Source: Phycisphaerales bacterium (GTDB taxonomy: Bacteria > Planctomycetota > Phycisphaerae > Phycisphaerales > SM1A02). Taken from it: a DNA stretch of 43,401 nt. This document shows positions 1-8,434 of this stretch, in pieces. A program made the position numbers and the translations under genes. Location of the stretch: contig JABDLI010000232.1 of assembly GCA_013003065.1 (NCBI GenBank), forward strand, positions 1 to 43,401. The letters run 5' to 3'. The notes beneath the pieces were generated by a model. That model made no database searches. It saw only the letters and a list, made by a program, of their open reading frames with translations, and was not told where the DNA came from. Within the stretch, counting starts at the first letter, position 1; every line of letters starts with the position of its first letter.

Positions 1-690
1 CGAGGCGGCATGGACGCCGCCGGTCCCCACGCAGCCTGCACCCGCCGGAGGCGGTGCGAAAAATAGTCATACCCACGCTGAACCATCCAGACGCCAGCCC
101 GCAGGATGCGGGCGGTGTATTTGGGCGCTCCGCCGTCCTGTGCTTCGCCGCAGGATGCGGCGGATCGAGCGGAGGTCGGTTCGTCGCCGGACGACGCAGC
201 GTTCAGCGAACGACCAACTGAGGCCGAGGGCGGCAGGACGCCGCCCGTGCAAGCACAGGGCGTCCGAAGGTCACCGGCGTGTTTGCGCGGTTGGGGGAGA
301 ACTGGATTTGGAATGGGAAGGGGACAAGATCGCACCCGTCCCCAATTACCCCGCAGGATGCGGGCGGTGTATTTGGGCGTCCAAGCCGGTTTGTGCTTCG
401 CCGCAGGATGCGGCAGATCGAGCGGGGGTCGGTTGAGCGCCGGACGACTCAGCGTTCAGCGCACGACCAACTGAGGCCGAGGGCGGCAGGACGCCGCCCG
501 TGAAAGCACAGGGCGTCCGGACGCCACCGGCGTGTTTGCGCGGTTGGGGGAGAACTGGATTTGGAATGGGAAGGGGACAAAATCGCACCCGTCCCCAATT
601 AACCAACTGAGGCCGAGGGCGGCAGGACGCCGCCCGTGCAAGCACAGGTCGTCCGGCCGTCACCGGCGTGTTTGCGCGGTCGGTTGGTGG
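1..690. repeat. Tandem 252-bp repeat rich in AGGAY-loop hairpins
   Basis: A unit starting at 101 recurs at 353 (period 252). A third, partial copy starts at 602 and lacks the first part of the unit. Each unit carries short perfect GC stems around a near-constant loop: CCCGC/GCGGG (98-112, loop aggat), CGCCGC/GCGGCG (146-162, loop aggat) and GGCGGC/GCCGCC (229-245, loop aggac). A GGGGAC/GTCCCC inverted pair follows near 330-345. The segment 1-97 is part of another copy, with GGCGGC/GCCGCC at 4-21. Open frames here are parallel copies of low-complexity Arg-rich translation in several frames and are not convincing genes. The same family reappears at 39449-39741. I see no transposase beside it. 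Confidence 0.85.
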
Positions 691-703
691 ACGGCACGCC
701 CAC

Positions 704-727
704 GGACGCGCCCACGAACGCAAACCC
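704..727 (+). repeat. Degenerate GGACGC-type hexamer tract
   Basis: Four units in phase, GGACGC, GCCCAC, GAACGC and AAACCC, resemble the worn ends of the three large hexamer arrays in this window. The tract ends 11 bp before the -10 box of the rhomboid gene, the same placement as the intact arrays. It is short, so chance resemblance in GC-rich DNA is possible. Confidence 0.35.
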
Positions 728-738
728 CCACCCCGCGG

Positions 739-744
739 TAGACT
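739..744 (+). promoter_or_regulatory. -10 box TAGACT of rhomboid gene, near-leaderless
   Basis: TAGACT ends 7 nt before the TTG chosen as the rhomboid start. No TTG-type -35 is visible 16-18 bp upstream. The transcript would begin at about the start codon. This box helps choose the TTG at 752 over the upstream ATG at 668, which lies upstream of it inside repeat-like DNA. Confidence 0.5.
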
Positions 745-751
745 CCACCGC

Positions 752-1963
752 TTGTTCATCCCCCTCCGCACCAACCGACCCCCCCGCCGCCGTCCCCTCG
801 TCACCGAGGGCCTGATCATCCTCAACCTCCTGGTCTACCTCTCCGCGCTCGTCGGCGAGGCGCTCGGGCGGATCGACCGGAGCGCGTTCGCGTCGTGGGG
901 ACATCTGTCGCGGGGCGAGTTCGAGCCCTTCCAGCTCATCACCTACCAGTTCCTGCACGATCCGCGGGGCATCGGCCACCTCGCGTTCAACATGCTGTTC
1001 CTGTGGGTCTTCGGATGCGCCGTCGAGGATCGGCTCGGACGGTTGAGCTTCCTGATGTTCTATCTGATCGGGGGCGCGGTCGCGGGCATCGCCCACATCG
1101 CGCTTCAGCCGAGCCCGGTGATCGGAGCGTCGGGTTCGATCGCCGGTCTCACCGGGGCGTTCCTCGCGCTCTTTCCCCGCAGCCGCATCCAGGTGCTGCT
1201 GATCTTCTTCATCATCGGGGTGTACAGCATTCCCGCCCTGTGGTTCATCGGCTTCTTCTTTCTGCTCGACGTCCTCCGCCAGACGGGGTCGCTGTTCGGC
1301 GGTTCCTCCGATCGCGTGGCCTACATCGCGCACATCGCCGGCTACCTCTACGGGTTCTTCCTCGCCTTTCTGCTGCTCGCCACGTCGATCGTCAAACGCG
1401 AGGAGTTCGACGTCTTCTACCTCTTCCGGCAGTGGCGGCGACGCACGGCGTATCGATCCGTGGCGAAGCAGCAGACCGGTGGCGCGTGGGAAAGCGCCAG
1501 CGCCGACAGCACGAAGCAGCGGAAGAAGACCACCCGCGCGGCGCCGCTGAACGAGCAGCAGTCGCAGGAGGCGACCATTCGATCCGAGATCACGCGTCTG
1601 CTGACCGCCCACGATCTTCCCGCGGCCGCGAACCGCTACCGGGCACTCCTGGATCTCAACGCCTCGGGGGTCATGCCGCCCGATCGGCAGCTCGATCTCG
1701 CCAATCAGTTCCAGGCGGAAGACGACACCGAGATGGCCGCCCGGGCGTACGAGCTGTTCCTCGGCGCGTCTCCCCGGCACCCCGCGGCGGCGGAAGTGCG
1801 GTTGATGCTCGCGCTCTTGTGCGTGCGCAAGCTCGGGCAGAAGCCGCGTGGCGTCGAGCTCATCCGCGTCGCCCAACCGCGACTGACCGATCCCGCGCAG
1901 CGGGAGCTCGCGGCCGCGTTGCTCGAGGAGGCCGGGGCCCCCGGCGTCGAGCCCCCGTCCTGA
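752..1963 (+). CDS. Rhomboid-family intramembrane serine protease with C-terminal helical-repeat tail
   Basis: About 403 aa, starting at TTG 752; residues before it in the open frame are unlike a protein start. The family cleaves transmembrane substrates within the membrane. Six or so hydrophobic segments span residues 20-215. The active-site GxSG motif (GASG) places the serine near residue 127, the catalytic His is near 194 in AHIAGY, and the oxyanion-side H-x-x-x-N lies in GHLAFNM. After the membrane core comes a charged linker, then an Ala/Leu-rich helical tail (about 270-395) that looks TPR-like and is presumably cytoplasmic. The TTG start is supported by the -10 box at 739-744. trpF follows after 27 nt but has its own -10, so co-transcription is uncertain. 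The substrate is unknown. Confidence 0.88.
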   Translation: MFIPLRTNRPPRRRPLVTEGLIILNLLVYLSALVGEALGRIDRSAFASWGHLSRGEFEPFQLITYQFLHDPRGIGHLAFNMLFLWVFGCAVEDRLGRLSFLMFYLIGGAVAGIAHIALQPSPVIGASGSIAGLTGAFLALFPRSRIQVLLIFFIIGVYSIPALWFIGFFFLLDVLRQTGSLFGGSSDRVAYIAHIAGYLYGFFLAFLLLATSIVKREEFDVFYLFRQWRRRTAYRSVAKQQTGGAWESASADSTKQRKKTTRAAPLNEQQSQEATIRSEITRLLTAHDLPAAANRYRALLDLNASGVMPPDRQLDLANQFQAEDDTEMAARAYELFLGASPRHPAAAEVRLMLALLCVRKLGQKPRGVELIRVAQPRLTDPAQRELAAALLEEAGAPGVEPPS

Positions 1964-1976
1964 CGCCGCCTTCGGC

Positions 1977-1982
1977 TATCCT
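1977..1982 (+). promoter_or_regulatory. -10 box TATCCT of trpF, near-leaderless
   Basis: TATCCT lies in the gap between the rhomboid stop and the GTG start of trpF, ending 8 nt before that codon. There is no recognisable -35. It matches the spacing pattern of nine other genes in the window. Confidence 0.45.
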
Positions 1983-1990
1983 CAGCGGCC

Positions 1991-2632
1991 GTGACGCGAC
2001 GCACCCGCATCAAGATCTGTGGTCTCACGACCCCGGCCGCGGCGACCGCGGCGGTGGACGCCGGCGCCGACGCCGTCGGCCTGGTCTTTGCCTCCGGATC
2101 CCCCCGCTGCATCGATGCGAAGACGGCCGCCGCGATCCGCTCGTCGATTCCGATCTTCGTGCGAACCGTGTGCGTCTACCGCGATGCTCCGATCGAGGAC
2201 ATCGCCGCGACGCGGGGCCCCGCCGACCTCCTGCAGCTCCACGGCGACGAGGACGACGCGTACCTGCGTCGTCTCGGCGAGCCCGTGATACGCGGGTTCG
2301 CATACGAGCCCGACGCGTTGCGACGCTGGGATGAGTGCCCCGGCGTGGCCGCGCTGCTGGTGGACGGCGTCACCCCCGGCGGAGGCGCCGCGTTCGATCA
2401 CGACGCCATCACGCCCCGGGCGTCGACCCTGAGCAAGCCGCTGATCCTTGCCGGCGGGCTCACTCCCGAGAATGTCGGGGTCGCCGTGCAGCGGGTCCGG
2501 CCGTTCGCGGTCGACGTCAGCAGCGGTGTCGAGTCGTCACCGGGCGTGAAGGACCCCGGGCGAATCGCCGCGTTCTGCGACGCGGTCCGACGGGCCGACG
2601 CTGCCGCCGCGAACGCGATCGCGGAGCGCTGA
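1991..2632 (+). CDS. trpF: Phosphoribosylanthranilate isomerase
   Basis: 213 aa, GTG start. It catalyses the Amadori rearrangement of N-(5-phosphoribosyl)anthranilate in tryptophan synthesis, in the cytoplasm. The (beta/alpha)8 signatures are clear: KICGL near the N terminus with the general-base Cys10, the acid Asp near residue 125 in LLVDGV, LILAGGLTPENV in the phosphate-binding region, and DVSSGVE followed by PGVKD at the C-terminal phosphate site. Length is usual for the monofunctional enzyme. The other trp gene here, trpE, is 6 kb away on the opposite strand, so the pathway is dispersed. It converges with moaC, with 19 nt between stops. Confidence 0.96.
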   Translation: MTRRTRIKICGLTTPAAATAAVDAGADAVGLVFASGSPRCIDAKTAAAIRSSIPIFVRTVCVYRDAPIEDIAATRGPADLLQLHGDEDDAYLRRLGEPVIRGFAYEPDALRRWDECPGVAALLVDGVTPGGGAAFDHDAITPRASTLSKPLILAGGLTPENVGVAVQRVRPFAVDVSSGVESSPGVKDPGRIAAFCDAVRRADAAAANAIAER

Positions 2633-2651
2633 CGCCGCGGATTCTGAGCCA

Positions 2652-3116
2652 TCAGGCCGGAACGGCGTGTTTGGTCTTCTCGACCAGCCGGATTCCCTCG
2701 ATGTGGAGGGCGTCGTCGATGGCCTTGGCCATGTCGTAGAGCGTCAGACACGCCAACGCGACCGCCGTCAATGCTTCCATCTCGACGCCGGTCCGCGCGA
2801 TCGTCGAGGCCGACGCAACGACCCGAAGACGCTCGGGCGTCACGCGTTCGAAGTCGACCTCGACGCCGTCCAACGGGAGCGTGTGACAGAGCGGGATCAG
2901 CTCATCCGTTCGCTTGGCGGCCGCGATGCCGGCGATGCGGGCCGTCGCGAGCGCCTCGCCCTTCGGCAGCGCACCGGCCTCGAGCCGATCGAGGGTCGCG
3001 GCGGCGGCACAGAAAAAACCCTCCGCGGTTGCCCGCCGCGCCAACGGCGGTTTGGCGCCGACGTCGACCATGTGCACCCGCCCCTTCGCGTCGATGTGCG
3101 TGGGCTCACGGCTCAT
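2652..3116 (-). CDS. moaC: Cyclic pyranopterin monophosphate synthase
   Basis: 154 aa. MoaC converts 3',8-cyclo-7,8-dihydroguanosine triphosphate to cyclic pyranopterin monophosphate, the first stable intermediate of molybdenum cofactor synthesis. Family signatures are present: an MVDVGAK start region, LIPLCH followed by LPLDGVEVDF, and TGVEMEALTAV running into YDMAKAID, which holds the catalytic Asp and Lys. A Thr replaces the usual Pro after the CH of the LCHPL motif. The start overlaps the stop of the AsmA-like gene upstream (ATGA), so the two are transcribed together and probably translationally coupled. No other moa or moe genes are in the window, so this pairing looks accidental rather than functional. 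Confidence 0.94.
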   Translation of the reverse strand: MSREPTHIDAKGRVHMVDVGAKPPLARRATAEGFFCAAAATLDRLEAGALPKGEALATARIAGIAAAKRTDELIPLCHTLPLDGVEVDFERVTPERLRVVASASTIARTGVEMEALTAVALACLTLYDMAKAIDDALHIEGIRLVEKTKHAVPA

Positions 3117-6100
3117 GGTCGACCTCCTTCCGGCGTTCCGTCCGCCAGCCCCTTGACCAGCGGGGGCGTCACGATGAGTTCCGACATCGGCCGGCGTCGT
3201 CCCGGCAACGCCAGCAGGCTTCCCTTCGGCTCGGACAGCGTCCCGGTGATCTCGATCGCGACGAGCTGGTCGCCGATCCCACCCACGATGTCGCTGAGCA
3301 CGGCCAACGCGCTGCGGCTGTGGAAACGCCCGTTGATCTCGCGGGTGCGAAGATCGAGCTCGGCCACGCCGCGGAGGCTCATGGGCGCGGTGGCGCCGAG
3401 CGTGCTCTCGAAGAGCATTTCTTCGAAGACGACACGGTCGCCCGCGAGAAAGAACTCGGCTTCCGCATAGTCGATGCCCGCCGTCGGGACGGTGAGCTGC
3501 ACGAGGTTGACGAGCTGCAGTACGAGCGGCACGCGGGCGAGCCGGCCGCCGAGGACCCGCGCCGAACCCCGCCCGAGTCGCGCGCCCGGGTCACCGCGGA
3601 CACCGGAGACGTCGAGCCGCGCGAACACCTCGCCGGTTGGCGTGGCGGGCGTGTCGTCCCCGCCGGGAATGAGATCACCCAGCGGCAATCCCACGAACCG
3701 CATGGTGAACGCGTACGCGGCGTCTGCGCCGAGCCCGACTTCCGACTCGAGCGTCAGAACCCCCGTCCGGCCGTGGGCGCGAAAATCGCGCACGACGAGC
3801 CGCGTTCCGCCGTCCGCGGTCCGGATCGTCCCGCTCGCGTTGACCAGCGGTTGGTCGTACACGGTCACGCGTCGGGCCGAGACGGCGAGGTCCATCTCCA
3901 GTCCCCGGGCCGGGGAGCGGTGCACGACGAGATCGAAGTCGCCGTCGATCCCACGCACGGGCACGCCCGCCGTCAAGCTCGCATCCTCGACGGAGACCCG
4001 CCCCGCGAACGACACGTCCCAGCCGCCGTCCGGCAACGCCTCGAGCACGAGCCGGCCGTCCTCCACCCGGGAATCGCCACCTTCCTGCAGCTCGATCAGC
4101 TCGAGCGCCTCCACGACCGCATCGGGCAGGAACACCAGCACCGGCTGGCTCATGAAACGCCCCAGGTACGTCAGGTCGAGCGTCATGAGAAAGGACGGGC
4201 CGGTTCGAATGACGCCGGAAAAATCGACGACGCCCGCGACGTGTCGGGCGGAGAGGTCATGCAGCCGCACCACGCCCGGCTCCACGAACACCCGCGCCCG
4301 CTCCGAGAGCTCGAGGTGGATCACGGTGTCGCGATGGGTGAACGAGGCGACGGACGGCTCGAGCTCGATGCGATAGTCGGCCGGCGTCTCCGCGTGGGCC
4401 GGACGAAAACGGAACACGCCGTCGAAGAGTCCGTGCGGCTCGAATGCCTCGTACCGCGTGGCCGCGTCCATCGCGCCGGCGGCCCGGAGAATCGCGGGGA
4501 TCAACGCCGACTCGAAACGGCCGTCGTCCCACCGCCCGGTGATCTGGTCGCCCGGCTCTGCGAGGTCCAGCCCCCCATTGAGCGTGATGACCCCTTGCGG
4601 CTCGCCCGATGTCTCCACCGCCAACGCGAGGTCGTCGAACTCCAGACGCCCCTCACGCAACCACGCGTGCCCACCCTCCCCCGTCAGGACGACCGGGGTC
4701 GTTCCCGCCAGCAGCTCCAGCCGCTGCGGCCGGAGTCGAAACGCCCACGCCCCCTCTGCCCCGGGGTCGTCCGCGGGGCGGAAGATCAGCTCGGCGTCGA
4801 ACCGCCCCGACGGGGCAAACCGCGTCCAGAGTTCCTCGACCCGCGGTCGCGAGCGTTCCGGCAGGAGCTTCAGCAGCGATCGATCCAGCGGCATCGACTC
4901 CAGCTGCGCGCTCGCGGCCACGCTCGACGATTCGGGGCGGAGGTCCAGCCGACCGTCGATGGTGATGCGTCCCCCCGCCCGGCGTCCCGTGAGGTGCTCG
5001 AGCTCGATGGCATCGGGACGCGCGCGGAGGCGACCCGTGCACTCGTCGATTCGCCACTCGTCGGGCTCCAGCTCCACCCCGAGCAGCCGGGCGATGGCCG
5101 GAGCGGGCCGGGCCGTTCCCTCCCGCAATCGCACGTCGATGTCGTACCCGATCGGACCCTCGGGCGGCGAGAAGATATGCACCACCGAGTCGAGGACGCC
5201 CGTGAGCTGCAATTCCTCGAGCCACCGGCCGCTCTCGGCGAGCGTGCCCGGCCACGCCGGCGCCGCCCCACGCTCGCGTTCGGACGCGGACGGAGGCACC
5301 GCGCCGATCAGCAGCGGGTTCGGCCGGTCGTCCTCGACGGTCAGCGTGAAGTCGGGGCGGAGCGTCGGTTCCGCCGCGGTGCGAACGATGTTGATCGATC
5401 CCCGCAGCTCTCCCCGGCCCCCGCCGGGCGTCCGCACTGGTATTCCTTCACCGTCGGGGCCCAGCCGCACGTCGATGCCGTCGGCGTGCCAGTCGAGGAG
5501 CCCCCCGTCGACCCGCAGCGGGTAGGGGAATCGCTCGTCGAGGATCCCGACCGATTGCACCGTGATCAATCCGGAGGTGACGGCGCGATTGCCCTCGCCC
5601 TGCACGCGGTCGATCCGAAGGTCCAGATCCACGGTCCCGCCGAGCGCGAAGGGTTCGTCCTCGATCAGCCCGTGCGGTGCGTCGAGCGCCCCCGCCGCCA
5701 CCAACGCGTCGTACGAATCGCGGTGCATGAGCAGATCGAAGATGCGTTGCTGACCCGGTCGCAACGCGCTGCGCAGACGGTCGTCGACGGGCACGTCGCG
5801 GGCAGTGAGCTGCAACGCGATCTGAGCGTGACGCGAGGGCGGCCGGATCTCCCCGCTCAGTCGAACCCGGGCGTCTTGCGAGCCGGTGGCGTCGAGGTGT
5901 CGGATCACGACGGCTTCGTGGCTGAACTCGATGTATGCCTCGACGTCGTCCAGCGGGTAGGGGAACCGCTCGTACGTCCCCGACGCGTCGGTGATGAAGG
6001 CTTCGCCTTCCGATTCGATCTCGGCCGCGACCAGCGTCTCCCCGGGGCCGGCGCTCGGCGCCGCGCGTGTCACCTGGATGCGGGTGCTCAACGCCCATGC

Positions 6101-7384
6101 GCTGAAGCTGAAACGCTCGAGCACCCGGGCCAACGCGCTGGGCAGCACCACGGTCGGCGTCGACCCGGTCGCCTCCGATTCACCGACGCGAAACTCGTCG
6201 GAGTGGATCGTCATTTCAAACGGCGCGGTCGCCAACGCGGCCTCGAACGCCTGCGGGCGATCCGACCAGTCGAACACGCCGAGGTCGTCGATCGAGAGAT
6301 CGACCCGGTACGGGACTCCCACGACCGCCTCCTCCCCGGCCGAGACGAGCAGCCCTTCGAGATTCGCAAGGGACGCCTGCCGGCGGGAGATCTGGATGGT
6401 CCCGCCCGACACGTGCATCCGAGGGCGGCTCTCCGACGGCTCGATGCGTCCCCCGCGGTAGTGGTCCCAGAGATCCGTCTCGATCGGGAGGGTGAGGCCG
6501 ACATCCTCGACGCGGAGGTCGAGCTGAATGCCTTCCGCGGCGGACCAGCCGATCTCCACCTCGCGGAGACGCCCGTCCAGCTCCATGCGGTCCCACCACA
6601 ACCGCACGAGCGACGGACACATGTCGTACGCCCGATCGGACAGCTCGACGTCGACGACGTGAAACCGGTGGGCATTCGTCGGCACGTGCCACTCGCCGTC
6701 GACGAGCAGCCCACCGTCGGCGAGCACCTGCCCCCGCTCATCGACCTCGACCAGCGTCACGGAGTAGGCCTCGGGATGGCCGGGATCCGGTTGCATCGAG
6801 CCGGACAACGCACGTGAACCCCGCGCCTCGAATGCGACGCCGTCGTGCTCGCCGACTTCGATCACCGCCGTGTTCAGCTGCACGCGGGGCGGGAGCTGCT
6901 GCTGTGTCGCCTCGGTGGACAGGTCGGGCTTCAGACCCATGAAGCTGAACGTGCCGGGGGAGCGAACGTCTTCGGAAAGCCGCACGAGCAACCCATCGAC
7001 GACGACGTCTTCGAGGGCCACCTCGCCGGACAGGAGGCGATCGAGGTTGACCGCCACCCGAGCCCGATCGACGTGGCAGATCTCGCCGCCCGCGCCGGCG
7101 ATGTCGGGGACACGCACCCGCACGTTGCGGAACGTGAACACGCCGCTGCCCTCGTAGGCGGCCTCGCCGATGGTGACCCGCGCCCCCAGCCGCTGCTCCA
7201 GGAACGGCGTGACGCGATCCACCAGGAACCACGACCGGGTCACCAGCCAGATGCCGCCGACCGCCACGATCAGGCCGAGCGCGACTCCCATCAACAGCAG
7301 CCTGAGAAACCGCCGCGCGCGACGCGACCACGGCGAGACGGCGGGGGAGCGCGGAGTCGGGGCGGGACCGGAGTCGGACGTCAT
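3113..7384 (-). CDS. AsmA-like (YhdP/TamB-type) envelope protein, 1423 aa
   Basis: A basic N terminus and one membrane segment (about residues 27-49) are followed by some 1370 residues of repetitive beta-rich sequence ending in an AsmA-like C-terminal region: ARVLGGRLARVPLV, then AEFFLAGDRVVFEEM and LRGVAELDLRTREING. Family knowledge: AsmA-like proteins are anchored in the inner membrane and form long hydrophobic grooves thought to carry lipids to the outer membrane. An outer-membrane lipid-transport role is therefore inferred, not shown. The start ATG has GAGGAG about 7 nt upstream; a TACAAT box at 7436-7441 could be its -10, giving a leader near 50 nt. The gene ends in a 4-nt overlap with moaC. 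The long open frames on the opposite strand here are codon-bias shadows. Confidence 0.82.
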   Translation of the reverse strand: MTSDSGPAPTPRSPAVSPWSRRARRFLRLLLMGVALGLIVAVGGIWLVTRSWFLVDRVTPFLEQRLGARVTIGEAAYEGSGVFTFRNVRVRVPDIAGAGGEICHVDRARVAVNLDRLLSGEVALEDVVVDGLLVRLSEDVRSPGTFSFMGLKPDLSTEATQQQLPPRVQLNTAVIEVGEHDGVAFEARGSRALSGSMQPDPGHPEAYSVTLVEVDERGQVLADGGLLVDGEWHVPTNAHRFHVVDVELSDRAYDMCPSLVRLWWDRMELDGRLREVEIGWSAAEGIQLDLRVEDVGLTLPIETDLWDHYRGGRIEPSESRPRMHVSGGTIQISRRQASLANLEGLLVSAGEEAVVGVPYRVDLSIDDLGVFDWSDRPQAFEAALATAPFEMTIHSDEFRVGESEATGSTPTVVLPSALARVLERFSFSAWALSTRIQVTRAAPSAGPGETLVAAEIESEGEAFITDASGTYERFPYPLDDVEAYIEFSHEAVVIRHLDATGSQDARVRLSGEIRPPSRHAQIALQLTARDVPVDDRLRSALRPGQQRIFDLLMHRDSYDALVAAGALDAPHGLIEDEPFALGGTVDLDLRIDRVQGEGNRAVTSGLITVQSVGILDERFPYPLRVDGGLLDWHADGIDVRLGPDGEGIPVRTPGGGRGELRGSINIVRTAAEPTLRPDFTLTVEDDRPNPLLIGAVPPSASERERGAAPAWPGTLAESGRWLEELQLTGVLDSVVHIFSPPEGPIGYDIDVRLREGTARPAPAIARLLGVELEPDEWRIDECTGRLRARPDAIELEHLTGRRAGGRITIDGRLDLRPESSSVAASAQLESMPLDRSLLKLLPERSRPRVEELWTRFAPSGRFDAELIFRPADDPGAEGAWAFRLRPQRLELLAGTTPVVLTGEGGHAWLREGRLEFDDLALAVETSGEPQGVITLNGGLDLAEPGDQITGRWDDGRFESALIPAILRAAGAMDAATRYEAFEPHGLFDGVFRFRPAHAETPADYRIELEPSVASFTHRDTVIHLELSERARVFVEPGVVRLHDLSARHVAGVVDFSGVIRTGPSFLMTLDLTYLGRFMSQPVLVFLPDAVVEALELIELQEGGDSRVEDGRLVLEALPDGGWDVSFAGRVSVEDASLTAGVPVRGIDGDFDLVVHRSPARGLEMDLAVSARRVTVYDQPLVNASGTIRTADGGTRLVVRDFRAHGRTGVLTLESEVGLGADAAYAFTMRFVGLPLGDLIPGGDDTPATPTGEVFARLDVSGVRGDPGARLGRGSARVLGGRLARVPLVLQLVNLVQLTVPTAGIDYAEAEFFLAGDRVVFEEMLFESTLGATAPMSLRGVAELDLRTREINGRFHSRSALAVLSDIVGGIGDQLVAIEITGTLSEPKGSLLALPGRRRPMSELIVTPPLVKGLADGTPEGGRP

Positions 7385-7516
7385 CGGGCTCCTCGGGGGC
7401 CCTCGGGAAGGGGGGCCACGGGCGCAAAGCCAGGCATTGTACCGCCGGGTCGCCCCGCTTCCCGGGTCGCCGGCGCTTTCACCCTACGATGGCGAAATCA
7501 CCGGAAGGGCACCACC

Positions 7517-8434
7517 ATGCATGTCGCGTTGACGGGGGTCAGTGGGTTCATCGGCTCGACGATCGCCGGGCATCTGAAACAGGCGGGCCATACGGTCACC
7601 GGCCTGGTCCGGACCGACAGCCGACGCGATCACATCGAGGGGCTCGTCGATCGCTTCGTCGTCGGCGACCAGGCGGACCGGTCGATCTTCGCCCCACTGC
7701 TCGAAGATGCCGATTGCCTGGTCCACAACTCGGTGGACTGGTCCGTCCTCAAGGACAAGGACCTTTCGGCCCACCTCGATCGCAACGTCGTCGCAGCCAT
7801 CGAGCTCATCGACGCCGCGCGGCCGCGGCCGGTCGTCTTCATGAGCTCGATCGCCGTCCATCACGACATGCGGCCCCGCTGGGACGGGGTGATCGACGAG
7901 GATCACCCGACCCGTCCCGGGACGTGGTACGGCGCGGGCAAGGCCGCGGTGGAGATGCACCTGTTCGCCCAGCACGCCACCGCCGGCGTGCCGTTCGCCG
8001 CGTTGCGGCCGTGCGCCGTCTACGGGCTCGATCCGCGTCCGAGCCGGTCGATCGGGTACCCGATCATCCAGCGGATCGAACGCGAGCGTCGGTTCGACAA
8101 GGCGGGCGGCGGGAAATTCGTGCACGTCGATGACGTCGCCGCCGTCGCGGTCGCGGCGATCAATGCGGTGATGCGTGACGACGCGACCGCCCTCGTCTGC
8201 AACCTCGCCGACTGCTACGCCCGGTGGGGTGACCTGGCGACGATGGCGGCCGCGTTGCTCGGCGTCGAAGCGGACGTCGATCTGTCCAGCCCGGCGACGT
8301 CACGCAACACGTTCACGAAGGACGTCGCGCGGCAGCTCGGGGTTCCGCTCGATCGCGGGCACGCCGGCCTGCGTGAACATCTGCGAACGCTCATGGCGAC
8401 GATGGACCTGGCCGCGGCCCGTTCGAGCGGCTGA
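7517..8434 (+). CDS. NAD(P)-dependent epimerase/dehydratase (extended SDR)
   Basis: 305 aa. The Rossmann glycine motif GVSGFIG sits at residues 7-13. FMSSIAVHH carries the SDR serine region, and YGAGKAAVE gives the catalytic Tyr-x-x-x-Lys. ALRPCAVYG and KFVHVDDVA are typical of nucleotide-sugar epimerases/dehydratases and related reductases. The substrate cannot be told. The ATG at 7517 is chosen because GGAAGG lies 8 nt upstream and TACGAT at 7485-7490 is a plausible -10; the frame upstream is antisense to the AsmA gene. The 3' end overlaps the trpE 3' end by 44 bp on the opposite strand. Confidence 0.9.
   Translation: MHVALTGVSGFIGSTIAGHLKQAGHTVTGLVRTDSRRDHIEGLVDRFVVGDQADRSIFAPLLEDADCLVHNSVDWSVLKDKDLSAHLDRNVVAAIELIDAARPRPVVFMSSIAVHHDMRPRWDGVIDEDHPTRPGTWYGAGKAAVEMHLFAQHATAGVPFAALRPCAVYGLDPRPSRSIGYPIIQRIERERRFDKAGGGKFVHVDDVAAVAVAAINAVMRDDATALVCNLADCYARWGDLATMAAALLGVEADVDLSSPATSRNTFTKDVARQLGVPLDRGHAGLREHLRTLMATMDLAAARSSG

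Noticed and set aside
106-825. Several open frames in the first 825 bases
   Set aside because: They are the tandem repeat read in different frames, overlap each other on both strands and carry no domain or ribosome-binding site.
599-1876. 425-residue minus-strand open frame over the rhomboid gene
   Set aside because: It is antisense to clear rhomboid motifs and has Glu/Arg/Asp-rich composition typical of reverse-strand shadows.
3474-4376. 300-residue Ser/Thr/Pro-rich plus-strand open frame
   Set aside because: It is antisense to the AsmA-like gene; the Ser/Thr/Arg-rich composition reflects the complement of its codons.
2771-6817. 1348-residue open frame on the plus strand
   Set aside because: It lies antisense to the AsmA-like gene, is Arg/Pro/His-rich with no domain text, and follows from GC-rich third positions.
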